From positions 555-64,554 of the forward strand of contig NZ_NIJF01000063.1 of NCBI RefSeq assembly GCF_003316765.1: DNA of 64,000 nt, read 5' to 3'. The position numbers were made by a program, and so were the translations under genes. The notes below the pieces were generated by a model. The model had not been told where the DNA came from. It ran no database searches and saw only the letters and a program-made list of their open reading frames with translations. Below, one piece after another: positions 8,779-18,645 of the stretch; position 1 is the first letter of the stretch; each line of letters starts with the position of its first letter. This DNA is from Bacillus sp. P14.5 (GTDB lineage Bacteria > Bacillota > Bacilli > Bacillales > Bacillaceae_B).

Positions 8779-9767
8779 TTGTCCATGAGCTGGGAAGAAC
8801 TCAATGAAATACAGCCTGTTGTCCTGCAGATGCTGGCCAACAGCATCAAGAGAGAGCGGGTGGCACATGCCTATCTCTTTGAGGGAGAAAGAGGAACCAG
8901 GAAGAAAGAAATTGCGGTCCTCTTTGCCAAATCACTGTTATGTGATCGTCCGGTGGATGGTATAGCGTGTGACCAGTGCAATAACTGCAAAAGAATCAAC
9001 AACCATAATCACCCTGATGTCCATGCGATTGAACCTGATGGACTCTCAATAAAAAAGAACAAATCAGGACCCTTCAGAGTGAGTTCAGCAAAACAGGAGT
9101 GGAATCCAACAAGAAGATATACATTCTTTCTCATGCTGATAAGATGACGCCTAATGCGGCAAACAGTCTGCTGAAATTTTTGGAGGAACCTTCTTCGGAA
9201 ACAACAGCCATCCTGATCACAGAACAGGTTCATCGTATCCTTCCGACCATCATTTCCCGGTGCCAGGTGGTATCCTTTCAGCCGCTGCCCAGGGAATTGA
9301 TAAAGGAAAGGCTCATTTCAGAAGGAATAAATATTAATATGGCTGCGTTGGCAGCGAGTTTAACTAATAATTACCAAGAAGCTTTTGAATTAAGCAGCGA
9401 AGAGTGGTTTGCACAAGCGAGAATAATAGTGTTAAAATTGTATGAAGTCCTCCGCAAAAGTCCATTTCAGGCAATGATCAGTTTGCAGGAGGATTTTAAC
9501 GAGCATTTCAAAGAGAAGCATCAAATAGATCGAGCGTTGGATCTTTTACTTCTTATATATAAAGATCTGCTGTATATACAGATAGGTCAAGGAGATAAGC
9601 TGGTGTACCCGGATAAGAAACAGGATTGGGAGTCAGATGCGCTTCAGGTTTCCACTAACAGTCTGTCTGATAAGATGACGGCCGTGCTTGAAGCCAAACG
9701 AAAACTTAACGCAAATATGAATACTCAGCTGTTATTGGAGCAGCTTGTGCTAAAATTACAGGGGTGA
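8779..9767 (+). CDS. holB: DNA polymerase III subunit delta', frameshifted
   Basis: Clamp-loader subunit. The N-terminal part (AYLFEGERGT, then the zinc motif CDQCNNC) reads in frame 1 up to DGLSIKK. The remainder (EQIRTLQSEFSKTG..SHADKMTPNAANSLLKFLEEP) reads in frame 3 through 9767. Crossing needs a -1 shift at the A6-G run 9051-9057. Restored from TTG 8779 the protein is 329 aa, the B. subtilis length. The site is ATA-AAA-AAG in frame, a canonical A AAA AAG slippery heptamer. A missing A (true or error) or programmed -1 frameshifting both fit. GTG 8770 or 8776 are alternative starts. Confidence 0.85.
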
Positions 9768-9773
9768 TTTCCT

Positions 9774-10601
9774 TTGTACGATGTTGTAGGAGTACGCTTT
9801 AAAAAAGCGGGAAAAATATATTATTTCGACCCGGGTGAACTGGGAATCGAGAAGAATGACTATGTAATCGTAGAAACAGTAAGAGGCGTGGAATACGGGA
9901 AAGTGGTTGTTGACCGTAAGCAGGTTGGCGAAAACGACGTGGTCCTTCCATTGAAGAAAGTAATAAGATTGGCCGATCATAAGGATCAAATGGCCGTTCA
10001 GGAAAATAAAGAAGCTGCAGAAGAAGCGTATGAAGTCTGCTGCAGTAAAATTACAGAGCATCAACTGGATATGAAGCTGGTTGATGTCGAATATACATTT
10101 GATAGAAATAAAGTGATCTTTTACTTCACGGCTGACGGCAGAGTGGACTTCCGTGAATTAGTTAAGGATTTGGCATCCATCTTCCGTACGCGTATCGAAC
10201 TTCGCCAGATCGGTGTAAGGGATGAAGCAAAGATGCTCGGCGGAATCGGCCCTTGCGGCAGGATGCTATGCTGTTCGACTTATCTGGGAGATTTCGAACC
10301 AGTATCAATCAAAATGGCGAAAGATCAAAACCTTTCCCTTAATCCAACGAAGATTTCCGGACTATGCGGTCGACTCATGTGCTGCCTGAAATATGAGAAT
10401 GATGAGTATGAAGCGGCCAAAGAAGAACTTCCGGATTTAGGAGAGAGGATCAAAACACCGCAGGGTGAGGGTAAAGTGGTCGGTCTTAATATTTTGGAAC
10501 GTGTCATCAAGGTGGATATCAAGGAAGTTGAACGTGTTCTTGAATTTACTTTAGATGAAATTACAAACGAAAGTGCCGTCTCAATTCAAGCCACAGAGTA
10601 A
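9774..10601 (+). CDS. ricT: RicT (YaaT), Y-complex / PSP1 domain protein
   Basis: 275-residue PSP1-domain protein, the same length as B. subtilis YaaT/RicT. With RicA and RicF it forms the Fe-S-containing Y-complex that aids RNase Y mRNA processing and promotes sporulation, competence and biofilm formation. Conserved cysteines are visible in GPCGRMLCC and GLCGRLMCC. Translation starts at TTG 9774 after AGGGGTGAT. It lies directly after holB and before yabA. Confidence 0.93.
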   Translation: MYDVVGVRFKKAGKIYYFDPGELGIEKNDYVIVETVRGVEYGKVVVDRKQVGENDVVLPLKKVIRLADHKDQMAVQENKEAAEEAYEVCCSKITEHQLDMKLVDVEYTFDRNKVIFYFTADGRVDFRELVKDLASIFRTRIELRQIGVRDEAKMLGGIGPCGRMLCCSTYLGDFEPVSIKMAKDQNLSLNPTKISGLCGRLMCCLKYENDEYEAAKEELPDLGERIKTPQGEGKVVGLNILERVIKVDIKEVERVLEFTLDEITNESAVSIQATE

Positions 10602-10614
10602 CGGGGTGGAGTTA

Positions 10615-10986
10615 GTGGATAAAAAGGAGTTCTTTGATTCAGTCAGTAATATGGAGCAACAAATAGGACAGCTTTACCAGCAGCTGGGTGAATTGAAACA
10701 GGTCTTAGCGGAAATTTTAGAAGAGAATAATTCCCTGCAGCTGGAAAATGAACATTTGCGCAGAAGACTGGAGCAAACAGGGAACTCATCAAAAGGCGCT
10801 GCACGTAAAGGGAAGAAAGGGACCAGACAGTCTCATACTGAAGATAAGTCACTGGATGTTGGTGAAGGATACGATAACCTTGCACGGTTGTACCAAGAAG
10901 GATTTCATATCTGCAATATCCACTTTGGCAGTCCCCGTAAAGATGAAGACTGTTTGTTCTGCTTATCTTTCCTTAATAAAAAATAG
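10615..10986 (+). CDS. yabA: Replication initiation control protein YabA
   Basis: 123-residue negative regulator of DnaA that bridges DnaA and the DnaN clamp. An N-terminal coiled coil (residues 3-60, [20 protein letters not shown]) precedes a basic linker. The C-terminal zinc domain has CNIHF and [11 protein letters not shown], matching YabA. GTG 10615, with GGGGTGGAG upstream, gives the family-like [10 protein letters not shown] start; longer in-frame readings run into ricT. It lies after ricT as in B. subtilis. Confidence 0.93.
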   Translation: MDKKEFFDSVSNMEQQIGQLYQQLGELKQVLAEILEENNSLQLENEHLRRRLEQTGNSSKGAARKGKKGTRQSHTEDKSLDVGEGYDNLARLYQEGFHICNIHFGSPRKDEDCLFCLSFLNKK

Positions 10987-10995
10987 CTTCAATAT

Positions 10996-11028
10996 AAGCC
11001 TTCCTGACATCAGGAAGGCTTCGTTTTT
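10996..11028 (+). terminator. Terminator of the tmk-yabA gene run
   Basis: A 12-bp perfect inverted repeat AAGCCTTCCTGA / TCAGGAAGGCTT followed by GTTTTT, starting 9 bp after yabA. Confidence 0.9.
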
Positions 11029-11132
11029 ACATAAAAATAGGCTGTTCTTCTAATCTTGTCAATGATAATACTGTGTGTAAAAACTTGTTCTTTTAAAATG
11101 GCTTTTTCAATGATTGTTTCTGTACAAGAGTA

Positions 11133-11560
11133 GTGGATTTCCGCTCCAGCCGCATGACTCCGCGGGGCGGGCGGTGAGCCTCCTTGGCTTCATAAAAAGC
11201 GGAAGCGGCCGCTCAGCGACGTACAGATTTTAGGGCTCACGCATGAGATAAAGGAATCACGGAGAGCGATAGCGATTCGATGATGACTTATCTATATAAA
11301 GTGGAAAGGCCCCGCTCAGCGGCGTACGGACTGGACTGACTCCGCATGAGATAAAGGAAACACAACGAACACAGTGAGTTGATGTTGACTTATCGCAAGG
11401 AGGAGGCAGGGAAGTACGCTAGCCGTTGGGGCCTTGCAGCTAGATTAGCAAGGAGAGAGACCGAAATCTGCTAGTCGCTGGCCGCTGAAGCTGGATTTGC
11501 CTGCGGGGTCTCACCTGTCCCGCTAGTCCCGCAGGAGGTCGTGCATCTTCCACTCCAATC
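11133..11560. repeat. Family B repeat interrupted by a 305-bp family D insertion
   Basis: The left half of B (ttccgctccagccgcatgac.. to ctccttggcttc, 11133-11192) and the right half (gcctgcggggtctcacctgt.. to actccaatcc, 11498-11560) match the uninterrupted copy at 57158-57275. Between them is about 305 bp made of two tandem units, near 11196-11291 and 11299-11395, each with ccgctcagcg, gcatgagataaagga and gatgttgacttatc-like blocks. The D units recur in reverse at 36970-37090. Confidence 0.7.
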
Positions 11561-11978
11561 CTCCGATATAAAAGGATAGAGAGAGGTTAATGAGCAATTA
11601 AAGCAACACTCCCTTAGAGAAGAGTCTTGATATTCAGTACTTGAAAAATACTACGTTTATTAAATATAATCATTAATTTCTGCTGCATATATGTACTTTG
11701 AAGAGTAGAGGATATGTCCTCCCTCTGCTTCCCTAATCTACAGCCAGCAGCAATTTTTATAACCTTTAGGTTAGAAGTTTCAATAAAAAACAGTTACTTC
11801 ATATAGTACCTTTTTTGAAAAATATTATCTTTTGCACTATTTTATCCTGAGGCCAATTTTTATGGAGGATTGAATCGGAAAGTGTGCCCGACCTCCAACA
11901 GGACTGGCAGGAGTAAAAAAAGCAATAAACCCAACAATAGAACTAACAGTTTACAGAGAACCAGACGGAGGAGTAGAA
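11561..11978. other. Non-coding gap before trmN6
   Basis: AT-rich with no recognised RNA or promoter. The last 105 bp are markedly T-poor and open in the trmN6 frame back to a TGA at 11868-11870, but they have no usable start codon. Confidence 0.5.
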
Positions 11979-12725
11979 ATGGTTGAATTGAAAGAAGATG
12001 AAAGACTTGATTATCTGCTGGCAGAAAATTTAAGGATTATCCAAAGCCCGTCTGTATTTTCATTTTCCTTGGATGCTGTCCTGCTCGCTAACTTTTCTTA
12101 TGTGCCAAAGCGAAAAGGAAAAATCATCGACCTGTGTTCTGGCAATGGAGTGATTCCCCTGATGCTGAGCAACAGGACGACTGTGCCGATCACCGGAGTG
12201 GAAATACAGGAAAGACTAATCAATATGGCTTCCCGCAGTATTGAATATAATCAATTGGGAGATCAAATTTCTCTAATTCATGGCGATATCAAAGACATGC
12301 CGGCTCACTTTGGGAACGATAAATTTGATGTTGTGACTTGTAATCCTCCCTATTTTTCTGAAGGAGAAAAAGTGAAAATCAACAGTAATGAACACTACGC
12401 TATTGCCCGCCATGAATTGCTTTGTACGCTGGAGGATGTGGTGAGATCAGTAAGCACACTTCTCAAACAGGGCGGAAAGGCTTCTTTTGTACACCGGCCA
12501 GGCAGAGGGGTGGATTTGCTCACTCTTATGAGAAAGTATCGCATAGAACCAAAACGGATCAGATTTGTCTATCCGAATAAGCATAAAGAAGCAAACACTG
12601 TATTGGTGGAAGGAATTAAGGATGGCAGCCCCGATTTGAAAGTGCTGCAGCCGCTCATTGTTTATAATGAAGATGGCAGTTACGGAAGTGAAGTCCATCG
12701 AATGCTATATGGACAGGATAGTTAG
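11979..12725 (+). CDS. trmN6: tRNA1(Val) (adenine(37)-N6)-methyltransferase
   Basis: 248-residue SAM-dependent methyltransferase (B. subtilis YabB, 247 aa). The SAM-binding motif [14 protein letters not shown] (about residues 49-62) and the catalytic NPPY motif of N6-adenine enzymes (VVTCNPPYF) are intact. GGAGG lies 7 nt before ATG. The next gene is rsmI; the yazA gene that B. subtilis has between them is absent. Confidence 0.92.
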   Translation: MVELKEDERLDYLLAENLRIIQSPSVFSFSLDAVLLANFSYVPKRKGKIIDLCSGNGVIPLMLSNRTTVPITGVEIQERLINMASRSIEYNQLGDQISLIHGDIKDMPAHFGNDKFDVVTCNPPYFSEGEKVKINSNEHYAIARHELLCTLEDVVRSVSTLLKQGGKASFVHRPGRGVDLLTLMRKYRIEPKRIRFVYPNKHKEANTVLVEGIKDGSPDLKVLQPLIVYNEDGSYGSEVHRMLYGQDS

Positions 12726-12762
12726 CAGGAATTGTTCACTAACAGAAGAGAAGGTGAAGAGA

Positions 12763-13638
12763 GTGAAAACACAGAAGAGCTTTCATGAAACTGGGACAGG
12801 CAGCCTCTACCTGGTACCGACTCCGATCGGTAATCTCGAGGATATGTCTTTCAGGGCCGTCAGGATTCTAAAAGAATGTGATGTCATTGCGGCTGAGGAT
12901 ACACGAAATACAAAGAAGTTATGTAATTACTTTGAGATAGATACCTTCGTTGTCAGCTACCATGAGCATAATAAAGAGAGCAGCGGGGAAAAACTCCTTG
13001 AAAGGATTGAAAACGGGGAGACGGTGGCTCTTGTCAGTGATGCCGGCATGCCCTGCATATCTGATCCCGGTTATGAAATCGTCAGGGAAGCGGTGGATAG
13101 AGGTATTTCGGTCATTCCGCTGCCGGGAGCGAATGCCGCATTGACCGCCTTAATTGCCTCAGGAATAGTGCCGCAGCCATTTTATTTTTATGGCTTTCTT
13201 TCACGAAGCAAGAAAGAGAAGCGCAAGGAACTAGAAATTCTTTCAAAGCAGAATAGTACATTGATTTTTTATGAGTCCCCTCACAGGTTGAAGGAGACCC
13301 TCAAGGAAATGAAAGACATTCTTGGTAATCGGTCAATTGTTCTATCCAGGGAGCTGACAAAGAAGTTTGAAGAATTTATACGAGGATCACTTGAGGAAGC
13401 ACTGGAGTGGAGCAGTGAAGGAGAGGTCCGCGGGGAGTTCTGTCTAGTTGTCGAAGGCAGTGCTGATACTCAAGAACCTGAAGCGGAAGAACAATGGTGG
13501 AGCTCACTTACCTTATCTGAACATGTGCAGCATTATATAGAAGAAAAAGAAATCTCATCAAAAGAGGCAATCAAAATGGTTTCCAAGGAAAGAGAGATTC
13601 CTAAGCGAGATGTCTATCAGGCGTTTCATGTGGAATGA
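12763..13638 (+). CDS. rsmI: 16S rRNA (cytidine(1402)-2'-O)-methyltransferase
   Basis: 291-residue tetrapyrrole-methylase-fold enzyme modifying C1402 in the 30S decoding centre. Motifs: LYLVPTPIGNLEDMSFRAV, AAEDTRNTKKLCNYF, LVSDAGMPCISDPG and LPGANAALTALIASG, all typical. GTG 12763 follows AAGGTGAAGA and gives the family length (about 292); a longer reading starting within trmN6 lacks homology. C-terminal residues 240-291 form the small accessory helical part. Confidence 0.93.
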   Translation: MKTQKSFHETGTGSLYLVPTPIGNLEDMSFRAVRILKECDVIAAEDTRNTKKLCNYFEIDTFVVSYHEHNKESSGEKLLERIENGETVALVSDAGMPCISDPGYEIVREAVDRGISVIPLPGANAALTALIASGIVPQPFYFYGFLSRSKKEKRKELEILSKQNSTLIFYESPHRLKETLKEMKDILGNRSIVLSRELTKKFEEFIRGSLEEALEWSSEGEVRGEFCLVVEGSADTQEPEAEEQWWSSLTLSEHVQHYIEEKEISSKEAIKMVSKEREIPKRDVYQAFHVE

Positions 13639-13732
13639 CTCAAGCAGAGGAGTCCTTAAGGGTCTTTAGTTTAAAACATAGAGCGGCTTTGATAAACTTA
13701 AGTGGAAATAATTTTCCAAAAGGAGTTACTGC

Positions 13733-14578
13733 ATGACACTACATGGTAATGAAAAACTCTATAGAGCAATAATCGAAAATCAGCAGGCCCTGGCGGAGCA
13801 ATGGTTAAAGCTCAGAACGAAGAAATCTGATTCAATTTATTCCGCCGATGCAGATGAAAAATATGAAAAGCTTCTTAGGGAGCAGAACGCTATGACAACC
13901 AAAACAATTGCCAGTTCACTTTTAAATGATAAAGAAGAATACCATCAGAACCTTGAACAGTGGGCAGTAATGGTGGCGAAAAGCCGGTCTGAATTAGGGA
14001 CGCCGATTTATGAAGTCCTTGAAGCTGTCCATGGTTTCCGGGGTATCATAATGGAGTTTTTAGATGGATTTGTGATGGATCAAGAAGATTCGATTACGAA
14101 GAAAGAGATATTAGATTGGAATCAATCCATCCACACGGCATTTGATCTGCTGATTCAGGAGTTTTCAAGAATGTACTATACTATCACAAGAGATAGAATG
14201 AAAGCTCAGCATGAATTGATTACGGAGCTGGGGGCGCCAATCATACCTGTAGGCAGTAAGATAGCAGTCCTTCCTTTGATTGGGGATATTGATACCGAAA
14301 GGGCAAGGAGGCTAATGGAGATTGTCCCAATGAAATGTATGGAGAAGAATGTGGATCAGTTATGCATTGACTTATCCGGCGTACCCATTGTGGATACCAT
14401 GGTGGCCCAGCAGATTTACTCCATCATCCAGGCGCTTTCCCTTCTTGGCATCAAAACATCACTTTCAGGCATAAGGCCGGAAGTGGCCATAACCTCTGTT
14501 CAGCTGGGAATCGATTTCAAGGAAATCAACACCTTTAATACCTTAAAGCAGGCTCTGCAAAAGACAGGGCTTAAATAA
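13733..14578 (+). CDS. RsbR-type STAS domain protein
   Basis: 281-residue stressosome-type protein. The N-terminal half (residues 10-150) is helical and resembles the RsbRD-type sensor. The C-terminal STAS domain (about 165-278) has LCIDLSGVPIVDTMVAQQI and SLSGIRPEVAITSVQLGI, including threonines at the positions phosphorylated by RsbT in RsbRA. This suggests general-stress (SigB) signalling input. RsbS and RsbT are not in the window. B. subtilis has no such gene between rsmI and abrB. Which RsbR paralogue it equals cannot be decided here. Confidence 0.8.
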   Translation: MTLHGNEKLYRAIIENQQALAEQWLKLRTKKSDSIYSADADEKYEKLLREQNAMTTKTIASSLLNDKEEYHQNLEQWAVMVAKSRSELGTPIYEVLEAVHGFRGIIMEFLDGFVMDQEDSITKKEILDWNQSIHTAFDLLIQEFSRMYYTITRDRMKAQHELITELGAPIIPVGSKIAVLPLIGDIDTERARRLMEIVPMKCMEKNVDQLCIDLSGVPIVDTMVAQQIYSIIQALSLLGIKTSLSGIRPEVAITSVQLGIDFKEINTFNTLKQALQKTGLK

Positions 14579-14644
14579 AGGGGAATCAACGGGCTCTATT
14601 ACGAAAGAAACTCCTTTCATGACTGTCACCAATTGATAAAAATA

Positions 14645-14697
14645 AAGTACCCTGAGAACGCCTCTAAGAAGCAGTTCTGCAGGGTACTTATTTTTTA
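14645..14697. terminator. Bidirectional terminator between the RsbR paralogue and abrB
   Basis: AAGTACCCTG (14645-14654) pairs with CAGGGTACTT (14680-14689). T-rich tracts on both sides let it serve both convergent genes. Confidence 0.8.
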
Positions 14698-14698
14698 T

Positions 14699-14986
14699 TT
14701 ATTTCTCTTCAAGCTGGAAAGAGTTTTGAATTTCTTTAATGATTTTCTCTGCACCTTCACGGCTTAAGATCAATTTTCCGTCAGCAAGCTTGATGTTATC
14801 ATCAGATACTTCACCTGTTACATGGCAAGTCATGCTAGGTTTATATTTCTTTAAAATGATTCTCTCATCATCCACGTAAATTTCCAAAGAATCCTTTTCT
14901 GCAATTCCCAATGTGCGGCGTAATTCAATCGGGATTACTACACGTCCAAGTTCATCGACCTTACGAACAATACCTGTTGATTTCAT
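14699..14986 (-). CDS. abrB: Transition state regulator AbrB
   Basis: 95-residue DNA-binding repressor of stationary-phase genes. The swapped-hairpin N-terminal domain (MKSTGIVRKVDELGRVVIP, then LRRTLGIAEKDSLEIYVDD) is nearly identical to B. subtilis AbrB, including Cys54 in MTCHVTGE. ATG 14986 follows GGAGAGGGG. The SigA promoter and tandem Spo0A boxes lie just upstream on the same strand, so Spo0A repression is expected as in B. subtilis. It is convergent with the RsbR paralogue and divergent from metG. Confidence 0.96.
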   Translation of the reverse strand: MKSTGIVRKVDELGRVVIPIELRRTLGIAEKDSLEIYVDDERIILKKYKPSMTCHVTGEVSDDNIKLADGKLILSREGAEKIIKEIQNSFQLEEK

Positions 14987-15023
14987 AATTATTATCCCCT
15001 CTCCAAAAAATAGTCTATTTGAA

Positions 15024-15040
15024 TTCGTCATTTTTCGACA
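15024..15040 (-). promoter_or_regulatory. Tandem Spo0A boxes controlling abrB
   Basis: On the minus strand the sequence is TGTCGAA-AAA-TGACGAA, two 0A boxes (TGnCGAA) 10 bp apart. They lie about 20 bp downstream of the abrB -10, as in the Spo0A-repressed B. subtilis abrB promoter. Confidence 0.85.
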
Positions 15041-15059
15041 TATTTTTGATTCTGAATCT

Positions 15060-15088
15060 ATAATAACAGCGATTCCAAAATCCGTCAA
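15060..15088 (-). promoter_or_regulatory. SigA promoter of abrB
   Basis: TTGACG (15088-15083) and TATTAT (15065-15060) with a 17-bp spacer on the minus strand. Confidence 0.85.
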
Positions 15089-15218
15089 TAATAATAATTG
15101 TAAATTTTTATATTTTAATTTTCGAAATAATGTTGGTGTATTAAGGTTTGAATAGCATTCACGCTTGAAGAATTTCCAATTTATTATTATTATCAGAAAA
15201 TAAACTTGTGTAAACTAA

Positions 15219-15288
15219 TGTCGAATTATTGGTTTACTAATAGACGTTATTCGACACAATTCGACAAAATGGGCCTTTGAGTGTCGAA
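15219..15288. promoter_or_regulatory. Cluster of four additional Spo0A boxes
   Basis: Perfect 7-mers: TGTCGAA at 15219-15225 and 15282-15288, and its complement TTCGACA at 15250-15256 and 15260-15266. The inner two are spaced 10 bp, like functional dimer sites. They lie 130-200 bp upstream of abrB -35 and 120-190 bp upstream of the metG promoter. Binding is inferred from sequence alone. Confidence 0.65.
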
Positions 15289-15406
15289 TGAACTCCTTCT
15301 CTGTCTTCAGTTAGTTGCAGAATCAGCTTATTTTAGGTATATTTTGAGGATACAAGAGGTTATGATGTATTTATTGTAGCAGTAATAGAAGCAGGGATAT
15401 ATTTGA

Positions 15407-17440
<2,034 letters not shown>

Positions 17441-17449
17441 TCAGCCGGA

Positions 17450-17486
17450 AGAGAGTGTTTCACGTGGAACACTCTCTTTCTTTTCC
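17450..17486 (+). terminator. Terminator of metG
   Basis: AGAGAGTGTT (17450-17459) pairs with AACACTCTCT (17468-17477), followed by a T-rich run. The loop and upper stem coincide with the parS-like site. Confidence 0.85.
17456..17471. promoter_or_regulatory. parS-like site (ParB/Spo0J binding)
   Basis: TGTTTCACGTGGAACA matches the bacillar parS consensus TGTTnCACGTGAAACA at 15 of 16 positions. B. subtilis has an origin-proximal parS near 4 degrees, about the same distance from oriC, so this is probably a genuine centromere-like site that doubles as a terminator stem. Confidence 0.75.
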
Positions 17487-17635
17487 CAAAAAATGTTTAG
17501 TAGGTATATGAGAGGGTAACAATAAATTTGCGGTGTACTTGGGAAAAATTTCATTTGTTAAGAAAACGTTACATAAGTGAGAAGCTTGTCATAGAAGAAT
17601 GTTATAAAATAATACTATTAAAAGGAGTCATATTT

Positions 17636-18403
17636 ATGTTGTTTGATACTCACGTCCATTTGAACGCTGATCAGTTCAGCGAAGATTTAGAGCAAGTCAT
17701 CGAAAGGGCCCGGAACGAGGGTGTGGAAACCATGGTCGTTGTAGGCTTTGACCGCCCGACAATCAATAAGGCGATGGAGCTTGTTGAGCAATATGAATTT
17801 CTCTATGCAGCCATAGGGTGGCATCCGGTCGATGCAGTCGATATGACCGATGATGATTTAAAGTGGATTGAAGAATTGTCATCTCACCCAAAAGTGGTGG
17901 CGATTGGTGAAACCGGGCTGGATTATCATTGGGATAAATCGCCAAAAGAAATACAGCAGGAAGTGTTCCGCAAACAGATCAGGCTTGCCAAGAAAGTAGG
18001 ACTGCCGATCGTCATACATAACCGAGAAGCTACCCAGGATATTGTGGACATATTACAAGAAGAGGACGCTAAAGACGTCGGAGGCATCATGCATTGCTTC
18101 AGCGGAAGCCCTGAAACGGCACATGAATGCCTTGAAATGAATTTCCTCATCTCGCTTGGCGGACCAGTAACGTTCAAAAATGCAAAGAAGCCAAAGGAAG
18201 TGGCGGAATCAATTCCCCTTGAAAAGCTGCTGATCGAGACGGACTGCCCGTATCTTGCTCCCCATCCCTACAGAGGGAAGCGGAACGAACCCTCTTATGT
18301 CCGTCTGGTTGCCGAGCAAATTGCCGAGCTGAAAGGTGTTTCTTTTGAACAGGTTGCTGAAGAAACAACCCGAAATGCAAAAAAATTATTCGGCATAGAT
18401 TGA
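17636..18403 (+). CDS. tatD: TatD family DNase / metal-dependent hydrolase
   Basis: 255-residue TIM-barrel metal hydrolase, same length as B. subtilis YabD. Metal-ligand motifs: LFDTHVHLN at the N-terminus, GETGLDYHW, a conserved HNREA, MHCFSGS and IETDCPYLAPHPYRGKRNEP near the C-terminus. The family has 3'-5' exonuclease/deoxyribonuclease activity in repair; the role here is inferred. ATG 17636 follows AAAAGGAG; the extended reading upstream has no homology. It sits between metG and yabE as expected. Confidence 0.92.
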   Translation: MLFDTHVHLNADQFSEDLEQVIERARNEGVETMVVVGFDRPTINKAMELVEQYEFLYAAIGWHPVDAVDMTDDDLKWIEELSSHPKVVAIGETGLDYHWDKSPKEIQQEVFRKQIRLAKKVGLPIVIHNREATQDIVDILQEEDAKDVGGIMHCFSGSPETAHECLEMNFLISLGGPVTFKNAKKPKEVAESIPLEKLLIETDCPYLAPHPYRGKRNEPSYVRLVAEQIAELKGVSFEQVAEETTRNAKKLFGID

Positions 18404-18485
18404 TAAAAGATTTTGTCGAGGTTTGGGAAAGCTTGTCCTGCTTATGATGAAAAAACTAAAGTTCTACATTTCTCATCTCTTTCAT

Positions 18486-18526
18486 AGGATAACCGTGTCG
18501 AGAAGTTATCCTTCCTTTTTTTTATA
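18486..18526 (+). terminator. Terminator of tatD
   Basis: AGGATAAC pairs with GTTATCCT, followed by an 8-T run. Confidence 0.75.
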
Positions 18527-18589
18527 AGTTTAAGCATAATGGCGATACGTTCCCAAAATTGCTAGACTCATAAACTAAGGGGGTTAGGC

Positions 18590-18619
18590 TTGACAAGTGT
18601 GTTACTAGTCTAATATAAT
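18590..18619 (+). promoter_or_regulatory. SigA promoter of yabE
   Basis: TTGACA (18590-18595) and TATAAT (18614-18619) with an 18-bp spacer, 26 bp before the yabE start. Confidence 0.75.
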
Positions 18620-18645
18620 CACTCCGAGAAAAGGAGGCGTTTTTC

